Of a stretch of 64,000 nt of DNA, positions 16,562-24,606 are shown piece after piece. Numbering within the stretch: position 1 is the first letter of the stretch; every line of letters begins with the position of its first letter. The stretch is from Pseudonocardia kunmingensis. Lineage in GTDB: Bacteria > Actinomycetota > Actinomycetes > Mycobacteriales > Pseudonocardiaceae. Under the pieces are notes generated by a model. The model searched no databases. It had not been told where the DNA came from and was given only the letters and a program-made list of their open reading frames with translations. Position numbers and translations under genes: made by a program. Location of the stretch: NCBI RefSeq assembly GCF_006716445.1, contig NZ_VFPA01000003.1, forward strand, positions 1,116,001 to 1,180,000. The letters run 5' to 3'.

Positions 16562-17821
16562 GTGCGCAACCCCGTTCCCGACTACCTGCACGAGATCCTC
16601 GACAGCCTGCGCGACGACCGGGCCGGCACCGTCGCCGACTACATCCCGCAGCTCGCCGACGCCGACCCGGACGTCCTGGGCGTCGCGCTGGCGATCCCGA
16701 ACGGGCGGACCTACTCGGTGGGCGACGACCGGGTCGAGTTCTCCATCCAGTCGATCTCGAAACCGTTCGCCTACGCGGCAGCGCTGATCGACCGCGGCGC
16801 CGACGCCGTCGACGCGACCGTGGGCGTCGAGCCCTCCGGTGAGGCGTTCGACGAGCTGTCGTTGGAAGGCGGCACCCACCGCCCGAAGAACCCGATGATC
16901 AATGCGGGTGCGCTCGCGGTCCACCACCTCCTGGCCGGCGACGACGCCACGAGCCAGGACCGGGTGACCCGCATCGTCGAGTTCCTCTCCGAGCTCGCCG
17001 GCCGCGTCCTGACCGTGGACGAGGACGTCTACCGCTCCGAGATCGAGACCGCCGACCGCAACCTCGCGATCGTGCACATGCTGCGCAACTACGGGGTCGT
17101 CGCCGGCAGCGCACACGCCGTCGTGGACGGCTACACGCGGCAGTGCGCGGTGCGGGTCACCGTCCGGGACCTCGCCGTCATGGGCGCGACACTGGCCAAC
17201 GCCGGCGTCCAGCCCGTCACCGGGAACCGGGTCGTTCCCGCCGCCGTCGCGCGCCGGACGCTGGCGGTGATGGCCGGCTGCGGCATGTACGACGCCGCAG
17301 GCGACTGGCTGGTCCGGGTCGGCATCCCCGCCAAGAGCGGCGTGGCCGGGGGCCTGATGGGAGCACTGCCGGGCGAGCTCGGTCTCGGCACGGTCTCGCC
17401 CCGCCTGGACACGCACGGGAACAGCGTGCGCGGGGTCGCGATCTGCGAACGTCTCTCCCGCGACATGGGGATGCACCTGATGGACGCCGAACCCCACGGG
17501 ATCACCGCCGTCCGGGGGGTATCGGTCGAGGGCGGCACCACCGTCTACGAGATCCAGGGGGTCATCCACTTCCCCGGTGCCGAGGCGATCCTCGACCGCC
17601 TGTCCGGCGATGCGATCAGCACGCCCACGGTCACCCTTGACCTGACACGCGTCGACCGGTTCAGCGACGTCGGCCGCCGCATGGTCCTCGAAGCACTGCG
17701 CCGCCTGACGCTCGACGGCCACACCACCGCACTCGTCGACCCCGACACCGTCCTCCCCGATCCGGACCTCGGCGACGGCAGACGCCCGCTGGTGCGAGGC
17801 CGTGGCCGATACTCCCGCTGA
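16562..17821 (+). CDS. glsA: Glutaminase A with C-terminal STAS domain
   Basis: The 419-residue protein starts at GTG 16562, 7 nt after the WrbA stop codon. The serine-dependent glutaminase domain (about residues 1-300) shows the catalytic SxxK in FSIQSISKPFAYAAAL, plus EPSGEAF, NPMINAGAL and GIPAKSGVAGG. It hydrolyses L-glutamine to glutamate and ammonia. A STAS-like domain (about residues 310-400, LTRVDRFSDVGRRMVLEAL) follows, as in many actinobacterial homologues. Within a redox operon it may supply glutamate for thiol synthesis or acid buffering, which is inference. Confidence 0.92.
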   Translation: MRNPVPDYLHEILDSLRDDRAGTVADYIPQLADADPDVLGVALAIPNGRTYSVGDDRVEFSIQSISKPFAYAAALIDRGADAVDATVGVEPSGEAFDELSLEGGTHRPKNPMINAGALAVHHLLAGDDATSQDRVTRIVEFLSELAGRVLTVDEDVYRSEIETADRNLAIVHMLRNYGVVAGSAHAVVDGYTRQCAVRVTVRDLAVMGATLANAGVQPVTGNRVVPAAVARRTLAVMAGCGMYDAAGDWLVRVGIPAKSGVAGGLMGALPGELGLGTVSPRLDTHGNSVRGVAICERLSRDMGMHLMDAEPHGITAVRGVSVEGGTTVYEIQGVIHFPGAEAILDRLSGDAISTPTVTLDLTRVDRFSDVGRRMVLEALRRLTLDGHTTALVDPDTVLPDPDLGDGRRPLVRGRGRYSR

Positions 17822-17929
17822 GCGGGCGTCCCCGTTGCGTTGCGGTAGAACCGCGTCCTTCGACGGGTCACGCCTCCGGTGGTGGATCGTGGCCGAACTC
17901 ACCGAACTGGTCGGCGCCGCTCCGCGTGA

Positions 17930-17945
17930 GCGTTCCGCGGAACGC
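17930..17945. repeat. 16-bp palindrome, copy 1 upstream of HNH gene
   Basis: GCGTTCCGCGGAACGC is a perfect palindrome. Four perfect copies occur in the window, two on each side of the DUF222/HNH gene, and I find none elsewhere. Confidence 0.85.
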
Positions 17946-18266
17946 GGTGGCCCTGTTCCTGGGGGTACGGCCTCGTAGTTCGGCTCTCGTGGGCGGGCCT
18001 TGGTCACCCTCGTAGCCTGCCGCTCGGCCTCCCCGCTGGGGGTGTCGGGTGCAGTCGCTCCGTTCGCCTACGCCCCTTGCGTGCCGGCGTGGTCGGGTTG
18101 GGTTCATTACCGAATACCGTGGTGGCGTTGGCGGCCGTTCCCGGCGTGGGGGCACGCCTGTATTTCGACGAGACCGTCACCGCCGGGTGCCTACGCGACT
18201 ATCCGGTTGTCCCGATCCGCCACCCCCTCACACCCGCCAACGGAAACCTGCGGACCACCGCGTTCC

Positions 18267-18282
18267 GCGTTCCGCGGAACGC
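18267..18282. repeat. 16-bp palindrome, copy 2 upstream of HNH gene
   Basis: This is identical to the copy at 17930. It is immediately preceded by an extra half site (CGTTCCGC at 18261-18268) and lies 78 bp before the ribosome site of the short leader frame. Confidence 0.85.
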
Positions 18283-18359
18283 ACCGAAACACCCCGAAAA
18301 TGTCAGACCCCACTGCCATCCTGGAAGCGAACACCAGCCCGCTATCAGGAGGCCCTCCT

Positions 18360-18488
18360 ATGCCCACTGCCGTGATTTCCCGACCCACCCCCGGCCCACT
18401 GCGCTGCCCACATCGGCGCCCACCCGGTTGCCCGGGTCGCCGCCTGGATCGCCGCCTCCCGAGTTGCCCGGCTCCGTGGCAGGCCTGA
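18360..18488 (+). CDS. Short leader frame or displaced N-terminus of the HNH gene
   Basis: ATG 18360 has an excellent AGGAGG 7 nt upstream and encodes 42 Pro/Arg-rich residues ending in TGA (18486-18488). That stop overlaps the ATG of the DUF222/HNH frame (TGATG). It could be a leader peptide coupling translation of the main gene. Alternatively a one-base shift split the true N-terminus, because the downstream frame is also open here and encodes a Pro/Ser-rich stretch that looks like a typical N-terminal linker. Confidence 0.4.
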   Translation: MPTAVISRPTPGPLRCPHRRPPGCPGRRLDRRLPSCPAPWQA

Positions 18489-19909
18489 TGCAGCGCATGA
18501 GCACCGATGATCTCGAGTCGGAACTGTTGACCTTGGCCGGGCACATCGCCGCCGCCGAATGCCACTTCCTCCAGCTGCTCGCCGAGTTCGACGACCGCGG
18601 CGGCTGGTGCGGCGACGGGATCCGCTCCTGTGCCCACTGGCTGTCCTGGCGAGCCGGGATGAACCTGCGCACCGCCACCGAGCGCGTCCGGGTCGCCCAC
18701 GCCCTGCAACAGCTACCGAAGATCCGGGAGGCGTTCGGCGCCGGGAAGATCTCCTACTCCAAAGTGCGGGCCATCAGCCGGGTCACCGGCACCGACACCG
18801 ACACCCTCACCCAGATCGGCGCCGCCATCGCCGCCGGCGACCCGAAATGGCGCCACACCCGGGTCGCGGACCCCGAAGCCGCGGAACGGGTCCTGCTGAA
18901 CGTGGCCCTGTGCGGCACCGCCAGCCACATCGAAACCGTGGTCGCGGCGGTCCGCCGCCTGCACACCCCACCGCAGGACACCGCGGCCCGCCGGTCGGTG
19001 ACCTGGCGCACCGACGACGACGGATCCCTGCTGGTCCTCGTCCGGTTCACTCCCGACGCGGGCGCCGCGTTCATCGGCGCGATCGAAGCTTTGGTCCCGC
19101 CCAAGATCCCGCCCCGCTACTCGGACGCCCCCGCACCGGAAGACCTGGACGAGCGATCGCGGGAACAGGAACCCGGGCCGGTGGTGGACCGGATGGCGGC
19201 CCACCGCGCCGACGCACTCCTGGCCCTGGTCACCCGCACTGCCAGCACCACGACCGCCGGCACCGGCGCCGTCCGCGGCGGCGAGGCGGAGCCGGTGGTG
19301 GAGCCGGTGGTGGAGCGGGGCAACAGCCAGGTGGTCGTGCACCTCGATGTCAACTCCGGGACGGCCCGGATCGCCGGCGGCCCGGAGATCGCGGCCCCGA
19401 CCGCGGAACGACTCGCCTGCGACGCCCGGGTGCAACTACTACTCGACGACCGCGAGGGAAACCGGATGTACCTGGGCCGGTCCCGGCGCCTGGCCACCCC
19501 GGCCCAGATCACCGCACTCATGGCCCGGGACGGCGAACGGTGTCAATTCCCTGGGTGTACTCACACCCGCTATCTTCAGGCGCATCATGTGCGGCATTGG
19601 CTCCACGGTGGGCCTACGGATATCGACAACCTGGTTCTGATCTGCTCGTTTCATCATCTCGCGATCCATGACCACGGCTATCGCATTCACCGGCGGCCGG
19701 GACGGTGGGAGTTCCTCCGCCCGGACGGCACCCCGATCCCCGAGCCGATGGTGTTGAGCGGCCGCGCGGAAAGCCTGATCGAAATGCACACCTGGGATCA
19801 GTTGCGGATCGACCGCAAAACCCTGTCGCCGCAGTGGTTCGGCGAACGACTCGACGTGGATCCCATCCTGGGCGCACTGCTGCCCAGGAGAACCCGAACC
19901 GCAGCCTGA
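18488..19909 (+). CDS. DUF222 and HNH endonuclease protein (13E12 repeat family)
   Basis: From ATG 18488 the protein has 473 residues; the frame is open upstream, so the start is uncertain. An N-terminal DUF222 domain (LMQRMSTDDLESELLTLAG, then HWLSWRAGMNLRTATERVRV) is followed by a variable Glu/Pro-rich middle. A C-terminal HNH nuclease domain follows: CQFPGCTHTRYLQAHHVRHW, then GGPTDIDNLVLICSFHHLAIHDHG. The family is repeated in many actinobacterial genomes and its function is unknown. The segment coding the HNH motif (19540-19690) uses many A/T-ending codons unlike its surroundings. Four identical palindromes bracket the gene. Confidence 0.85.
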   Translation: MQRMSTDDLESELLTLAGHIAAAECHFLQLLAEFDDRGGWCGDGIRSCAHWLSWRAGMNLRTATERVRVAHALQQLPKIREAFGAGKISYSKVRAISRVTGTDTDTLTQIGAAIAAGDPKWRHTRVADPEAAERVLLNVALCGTASHIETVVAAVRRLHTPPQDTAARRSVTWRTDDDGSLLVLVRFTPDAGAAFIGAIEALVPPKIPPRYSDAPAPEDLDERSREQEPGPVVDRMAAHRADALLALVTRTASTTTAGTGAVRGGEAEPVVEPVVERGNSQVVVHLDVNSGTARIAGGPEIAAPTAERLACDARVQLLLDDREGNRMYLGRSRRLATPAQITALMARDGERCQFPGCTHTRYLQAHHVRHWLHGGPTDIDNLVLICSFHHLAIHDHGYRIHRRPGRWEFLRPDGTPIPEPMVLSGRAESLIEMHTWDQLRIDRKTLSPQWFGERLDVDPILGALLPRRTRTAA

Positions 19910-19921
19910 CCCTGCCGAGTG

Positions 19922-19937
19922 GCGTTCCGCGGAACGC
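19922..19937. repeat. 16-bp palindrome, copy 3 downstream of HNH gene
   Basis: GCGTTCCGCGGAACGC lies 12 nt after the HNH stop codon, identical to the upstream copies. As a hairpin it could act as a terminator. Confidence 0.85.
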
Positions 19938-20027
19938 GCGGGCCGGGCCGGAGAAGGTCTCCAGCTGATCTGAGCGAGCGTGACCGGTACGCGTGGGAAA
20001 TGCGAGGAACACGGCGGCACTCCAGCT

Positions 20028-20043
20028 GCGTTCCGCGGAACGC
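20028..20043. repeat. 16-bp palindrome, copy 4 downstream of HNH gene
   Basis: This is the fourth perfect copy, 90 bp after copy 3. It marks the right limit of the palindrome-bracketed segment 17930-20043. Confidence 0.85.
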
Positions 20044-20202
20044 GGGCGCACAAATTCACGGCGAGTGGACCACGCCACGTTGCGGCTCACCTGCGCGAGG
20101 AACGCTGACCCCGGCGACGGTGGGGGGTGACTCGACGCCCCCGCGCGCTCCATCGGTTCGTCATAGCGGCTGCCCCGGCGGACGGCTGATCCGGTGGAGC
20201 GG

Positions 20203-20748
20203 CTACGCGACGGTCGGTGACACCCGGTAGAAGTACGGGCCGGCACCGTTCTGGGCGATCCCGATCAGCAGCGGAGCGAGGTCCTCGACCTGGCGTGCCA
20301 TCTCCAGCCCGCCGACGTGGATCGGTTCGAACCCGGCGTCCCGGTTGAGCCGGTCGACGAGCTCGCGGATCTCCGGCTCCGCGGCCACCAGGTTGCCCGG
20401 GGGCGTCGCCTGCCCCGCAACCTTGTTGTACTCCGAGGCGAAGTTGGCGCTGAACGACTTCGCCACCGGACCGCCGGTGAGGGACCGGACGAGGTGCGCG
20501 TTCGACTCATGGCCGGGAGCGCGCAGGCCGTAGACGTTGGTGGCGTCGACCGCGGGCTTGCCGGCGATGCCGGTGACCCGGCCGAGGGCGTCGGCGACCC
20601 GGTCGCCGGGGACGGCGACCACGAGGACGTCGGCGTCGGTGCCGTCGCCGCCGTCGCGGCCCAGAACGGTGACGGTGTGCCCGGCCGCGGTCCACAGCGC
20701 GGCGAGGCCACCTCCGACGTTGCCGCGGCCAACAACGGTGATCTTCAT
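20203..20748 (-). CDS. NADP/F420-dependent oxidoreductase-like Rossmann protein
   Basis: The 181-residue protein begins MKITVVGRGNVGGGLAALW, a GxGxxG dinucleotide site. It continues with DVLVVAVPGDRVADAL and a VDATNVYG segment, matching the F420-dependent NADP reductase superfamily (PF03807-like). It is short, with only a small C-terminal part. The role inferred is hydride transfer between NADP and a flavin or F420. ATG 20748 lies 6 nt after a predicted -10 box of the shared promoter type, with no ribosome site. Confidence 0.8.
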   Translation of the reverse strand: MKITVVGRGNVGGGLAALWTAAGHTVTVLGRDGGDGTDADVLVVAVPGDRVADALGRVTGIAGKPAVDATNVYGLRAPGHESNAHLVRSLTGGPVAKSFSANFASEYNKVAGQATPPGNLVAAEPEIRELVDRLNRDAGFEPIHVGGLEMARQVEDLAPLLIGIAQNGAGPYFYRVSPTVA

Positions 20749-20754
20749 ACGGCA

Positions 20755-20800
20755 ACGCTAGGCGGATCCGCATCCGTCCGGATCGGGCACGCAATCGGTC
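20755..20800 (-). promoter_or_regulatory. Shared-motif promoter, copy 2 (NADP/F420 reductase)
   Basis: On the minus strand GACCGATTGCGTGCCCGAT (20782-20800) is followed by 21 nt and then TAGCGT (20755-20760), 6 nt before ATG 20748. It matches copy 1 at 15 of 19 motif positions and has identical spacing. A leaderless transcript is predicted. Confidence 0.55.
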
Positions 20801-20817
20801 AGCGACACACAGCCGGC

Positions 20818-23577
20818 TCAGTCGCCGGCTGCGCCGAGTCGCAGGTCGCCTGCGAAGTCGATCCGGGCCAGCTCGGCACGGGAGGTGATGCCCAGCTTGG
20901 GGTAGACGCTGGCCAGGTGGTGGCCGACCGTGCGAGGGCTGATCAACAGCTGGGCCGCGATCTCCCGGTTGGTCAGGCGGTCCGCAGCCAGCCGCGCGAC
21001 CCGCAGCTCCTGCGCGGTCAGCCCGGCCGCGGTCGCGGCATCGGACACGCGGGGGGCGGCCGGCCGCTCGGTCAGTGCCTGCTCGCGCAGCGCCCGCACC
21101 CGCAGCGGTTCCGCGCCGAGGCGCTCGAAGACCTCGGCCGCCCCGGCGAGCTGGATCCGGGCGTCGGCCCGGCGGCGCGCGCGCCGCAGCCACTCTCCGT
21201 ACAGCAGCCGGGTGCGGGCGTACTCGAGCGGGTTCGCCCCCGCCCCCGCGACGTCCAGCGCGGCCCGGAACGACGTCTCGGCCGCCGCCCCGTCCTGGAC
21301 AAGGGCGCGCAGGCGGTGGCCCGCCGTGCGGGCCCAGGTCGCCCCCGTGCGCTGCGCCCACTCCTCCACCAGGACGACCTGGGCCTCGACGACGTCGATG
21401 CTGCCGACCTGCACCGCCGCCTCCGCGGTGTCCACGGCGGCGAGCAACGCGATCGTGGGGTGCGCGGCCTCGTGGCCGGGCTGGGTGAGAGACAGCAGGT
21501 CGCTCAGCGCCTCCTGGGGACGACCGTCGAACAGCGCCGCCCGTCCGCGGATCCAGTACGTCGACGCGCTGAGCGCCCGCACCCCGCGCGGGGCCGAGAC
21601 CTGCAGGATCCGGGTGGTGTGCTCGTCGACGCTGCGGTGCTCGCCGCGGGCGGCGGCCAGCAGCCCGAGGGAGCCGCGGCTCTGGGTGGCCACGTGATCG
21701 GCCCCGATCTCCTCGGCCAGCCGCAGCCCCTCGGCCGCCGCCGCAACCGCGGCATCCCACCGGCCCGCGGTCGTGTCGAGGATCGCCTCCTGGGCCAGCA
21801 CCACCGCCAGCGCGGTGAGCTCGTGCCGCCGCCGCAGCTGTACTGCCTGCACGCGCAGCACGTCGAGCAGCCCGCCCTCGACGCCCCAGGCCTGGACGAG
21901 CGGCACGGGCGGGAGCAGCCCCCATGCGGCCGCACCGAGCCGGGCGACCGTGCCGCTGTCCAGGTCCAGAGGGGCCGGGGTGACCTCGCCGGTCTCGTCG
22001 TAGCAGGACCACCAGTTGCGCAGCACGGGCGCCAGCTCCGACAGCGCCGGGTCGCCGTCGGTGTCCACGGCCCGCACCTGCTGCAGCGCCTCCTGCTGCA
22101 GATCGGACCGGCCGGCCGACCACGCGGCGCGGACCGCCACCGTGCCCAGCTCCACCGCGCGCCACGTCTCGGGAACCACGGTCATGTCGCAGACCAGGTA
22201 GCGGTGGGCCCGCTCGGGCACGCCGTGGGCGAACTCGAGGATGCCGCGCAGGCCGCCGCTCATCCGTGCGGCGGGAAGCTCGCCGCACAGGCGCTCGGCG
22301 TCGTCGAGCAGGTGCCGCGCCACCTCGGCCTGGCCGGCGTCCCACGCGGCACGGGCGGCCGCGGCCAGTCGCCGCCCCGCCGCGTCCGGCGCAGGCGAGA
22401 GCTCGGCCGCCCGCCGCAGCGTGCGGGCCGCCATCGGCCCCGCGCTGCGTTGCAGGCACTGCTCGGCGGCCTGCTCCAGCAGGGCCGCGACACCCTCGTC
22501 CGGGCCGTCGGCCGCCGCGGCCAGGTGCCAGGCCCGCTCCGCGGTGGCGTCCGCCGGCAGGGCAGCGGCCAGCGCGCGGTGCGCGGCCTGCCTCTCCAGG
22601 AAGGGGGCACCGTCGTAGACCGCCGCGCGGACCAGCGGGTGCCGGAACTCCAGCCGGGCCCCCGAGGCGCGGACCAGGCCGGAGCGCGCGGCCTCTTCCC
22701 AGGCGGACGTGTCGACGCCCCATCCGGACCCGGCACGGTGCAGGACGTGCCGGTCGCCCCGGTCCTCGGCGGCGGCCAGCAGCAGCAACGCCCGGGCCGA
22801 CGGCTTCAGGGCCTCGACCCGCGCGCAGAACGCCCGCTGCAACCGCGGCCCGACCGGCACCGGCCCCCCGGACGGCAGGAGGGGCGCATCGCCCTCGGTC
22901 TCGCGGTCGAGGGTCGGCAGTTCGTGCAGCGCCAACGGGTTGCCCCCCGCCGCCCGGACCGCGTGGTCGACCAGCGCCCCGTCGGCATCCGGCACGACGG
23001 CGTCGACCAGCCGGCGTGCGTCGTCGTCGGCCAGGCCCACGACCTCCATCGCCGGCAACCCCTCCCACGGCCCCGAGGTGGGATCCTCGTGTCCGGTGAG
23101 CAGCACCACGACCGGCTCCGTCGCCACCCGGCGCGCGACGAAGCCCAGGCAGTGCGCGGTCGCCTCGTCGACCCACTGCGCGTCGTCCACCACGACGAGC
23201 ACCGGTCGCTCCCGGGCGAGACCGCTGACCAGCGACAGCACGGCCGCGCCGATGAGGAACCGGTTGGTCGTGTCACGGCTGATCCCCAGCGCGCCGCGCA
23301 GCGCCGCGGCCTGCGGGGCGGCGAGCGTCTCCAGCCGGTCCACCACCGGCCACAGCAGCTCGTGCAGCGCCGCGAAGGCGAGCCCCGACTCCATCCGGGT
23401 GCCCCGGCACCGCAGCACGGTCGCGTCGGACGCCGCCGCGACGGCGTGTTCGACCAGGGCGGTCTTGCCGATGCCCGGCTCACCCCACAGCACGAGCGCG
23501 GCACCCGCGCCGTGTGCCGCCCGGTCCAGCAGCCCGTCGAGGGCCGCCGTCTCGGCGCGCCGCCCGAACAGCTCCAT
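20818..23577 (-). CDS. LAL-type LuxR regulator with AAA ATPase domain
   Basis: The 919-residue protein begins with an AAA/STAND ATPase: Walker A GEPGIGKT at residues 32-39 and Walker B VLVVVDDAQWVDEAT at about 125-140. A long helical, TPR-like middle (about 350-830) follows, then a C-terminal LuxR HTH (LTAQELRVARLAADRLTNRE, then ISPRTVGHHLASVYPKLGI). LAL proteins are ATP-dependent activators that sense small molecules. Four shared-motif promoters surround this gene, the nearest only about 100 bp upstream, so it is the obvious candidate for their activator. Confidence 0.92.
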   Translation of the reverse strand: MELFGRRAETAALDGLLDRAAHGAGAALVLWGEPGIGKTALVEHAVAAASDATVLRCRGTRMESGLAFAALHELLWPVVDRLETLAAPQAAALRGALGISRDTTNRFLIGAAVLSLVSGLARERPVLVVVDDAQWVDEATAHCLGFVARRVATEPVVVLLTGHEDPTSGPWEGLPAMEVVGLADDDARRLVDAVVPDADGALVDHAVRAAGGNPLALHELPTLDRETEGDAPLLPSGGPVPVGPRLQRAFCARVEALKPSARALLLLAAAEDRGDRHVLHRAGSGWGVDTSAWEEAARSGLVRASGARLEFRHPLVRAAVYDGAPFLERQAAHRALAAALPADATAERAWHLAAAADGPDEGVAALLEQAAEQCLQRSAGPMAARTLRRAAELSPAPDAAGRRLAAAARAAWDAGQAEVARHLLDDAERLCGELPAARMSGGLRGILEFAHGVPERAHRYLVCDMTVVPETWRAVELGTVAVRAAWSAGRSDLQQEALQQVRAVDTDGDPALSELAPVLRNWWSCYDETGEVTPAPLDLDSGTVARLGAAAWGLLPPVPLVQAWGVEGGLLDVLRVQAVQLRRRHELTALAVVLAQEAILDTTAGRWDAAVAAAAEGLRLAEEIGADHVATQSRGSLGLLAAARGEHRSVDEHTTRILQVSAPRGVRALSASTYWIRGRAALFDGRPQEALSDLLSLTQPGHEAAHPTIALLAAVDTAEAAVQVGSIDVVEAQVVLVEEWAQRTGATWARTAGHRLRALVQDGAAAETSFRAALDVAGAGANPLEYARTRLLYGEWLRRARRRADARIQLAGAAEVFERLGAEPLRVRALREQALTERPAAPRVSDAATAAGLTAQELRVARLAADRLTNREIAAQLLISPRTVGHHLASVYPKLGITSRAELARIDFAGDLRLGAAGD

Positions 23578-23675
23578 GCCCCACCCCAGAACGTCTCGCG
23601 AGGCCGCAATGGTGCGGCGATTCCGAGGCTATAGCCCGATCTGCCCATCACGTGCGGCGCTCCGCCTCCGCGGGT

Positions 23676-23721
23676 GACCGATTGGGTGTCCGATTCGCCC
23701 GGACCCGACCCTTCGTAGCGT
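23676..23721 (+). promoter_or_regulatory. Shared-motif promoter, copy 3 (GNAT-AhpD-pirin operon)
   Basis: GACCGATTGGGTGTCCGAT (23676-23694) is followed by exactly 21 nt and then TAGCGT (23716-23721). The first ATG is 8 nt further on (23730). The site also lies 99 bp upstream of the divergent LAL gene and might control both. Confidence 0.55.
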
Positions 23722-23729
23722 CGCCGTCC

Positions 23730-23747
23730 ATGGTGTTGAGCTCGTGA
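23730..23747 (+). CDS. Five-codon leader ORF coupled to GNAT gene
   Basis: ATG 23730 encodes Met-Val-Leu-Ser-Ser and stops at TGA 23745-23747, overlapping GTG 23744 of the acetyltransferase (GTGA). It lies where a leaderless transcript from the TAGCGT box should begin. It may let ribosomes load on a leaderless mRNA and re-initiate at the GTG. Confidence 0.3.
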   Translation: MVLSS

Positions 23748-24136
23748 GTCGGGACGCGACCGACAGGACCGGCGCCGCTGTGACGATCGGGCTCGAGGAG
23801 ACGACCCCGGTGGGCGCCTACGTCGTCCGGCTCGGCGACGGGCCGCCGGTCGGCAGGGCCCAGTTCGTCGATCCACCCGGCGCGGCAGGCGAGCGGATCT
23901 TCTTCCACACCGAGGTCGACGAGGAGTACGGCGGCCGCGGCCTGGCCGGCCTGCTGCTGCGGGAGGCGCTCGCGGACAGCATCCGCAGGAAGCTCACCGT
24001 GGTGCCCGTGTGCCCGCTGTTCGCCCGGCACCTGAAGGCCCACGGCGACGAGTTCGTCGCCGCCGGGGGTGCGTTCCGCCGCCCGATCCGCGACGATCTC
24101 GCGGTGGTGGCGCGCGCGACACGGGGCGAGGTATGA
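23744..24136 (+). CDS. Small GNAT-type N-acetyltransferase
   Basis: The 130-residue protein carries the same NATD1/YjdJ-type core as the product at 14630: ERIFFHTEVDEEYGGRGLAG, then LTVVPVCPLFARHLKAH. It differs by a longer N-terminus and a C-terminal extension. GTG 23744 overlaps a five-codon upstream frame. Its own stop overlaps the start of the AhpD-like gene (ATGA), so these genes form a coupled operon. The substrate is unknown. Confidence 0.82.
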   Translation: MSRDATDRTGAAVTIGLEETTPVGAYVVRLGDGPPVGRAQFVDPPGAAGERIFFHTEVDEEYGGRGLAGLLLREALADSIRRKLTVVPVCPLFARHLKAHGDEFVAAGGAFRRPIRDDLAVVARATRGEV

Positions 24137-24606
24137 GACCTGCGCTGGACAAGGTGATGCCCGACGCCTGGCAGGCCGCGCAGGCGTTCTCGGCGGCGAT
24201 CCGGGACGCGGCGTCGGCACGGGGCCTCTCGGCGCAGGAGGGCGAGCTGATCAAGGTCCGCGCGTCGCAGCTCAACGCGTGTGCGTTCTGCCTCGACCTG
24301 CACTCCCGCCAGGCGCGCCAGGCGGGGATCGGGCAGCAGAAGCTGGACCTGTTGCCCGCGTGGCGGGAGGCCGGGCTGTTCGACGAGCGGGAGCGTGCGG
24401 TGCTCGCGGTGGCGGAGGCCGCGACCGTGCTCCCCGTGACCGAGGAGGCGGAGGCCGACCTGCTCGGCGCCCGGTCGGTCCTCGGCGAGGAGGCCTTCGT
24501 CGCGGCCGAGTGGGTGGCGGCCACGATCAACGCGTTCAACCGGATCTCGATCCTCAGCCGGCATCCGGTCCGTCCCCGCGACAGCGGCGGGAAGGTCGTC
24601 CGATGA
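24133..24606 (+). CDS. Carboxymuconolactone decarboxylase/AhpD-like protein
   Basis: The 157-residue helical protein has the AhpD-type core ELIKVRASQLNACAFCLDLH, with the redox CxxC (CAFC) and following His. AhpD-like proteins reduce peroxides or act as alkylhydroperoxidases with thiol partners. ATG 24133 overlaps the previous stop and its own stop overlaps the pirin start, so it is the middle gene of a coupled trio. A peroxide- or electrophile-detoxification role is inferred. Confidence 0.88.
   Translation: MRPALDKVMPDAWQAAQAFSAAIRDAASARGLSAQEGELIKVRASQLNACAFCLDLHSRQARQAGIGQQKLDLLPAWREAGLFDERERAVLAVAEAATVLPVTEEAEADLLGARSVLGEEAFVAAEWVAATINAFNRISILSRHPVRPRDSGGKVVR

Larger units (their letters stand above)
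17822..18359. other. 538-bp non-coding stretch before the DUF222/HNH gene
   Basis: No frame gives a recognisable protein. The stretch holds two of the four 16-bp palindromes (17930, 18267) and ends with AGGAGG before a short ATG frame at 18360. Several short GC-rich hairpins are possible (for example around 18030). It could be a long leader or a structured RNA belonging to the HNH element. Confidence 0.4.

Noticed and set aside
20317..23634. 1105-codon open frame on the plus strand
   Set aside because: It is antisense to the LAL regulator, has Arg/Gly/Pro-rich meaningless composition and arises from GC-biased third positions.
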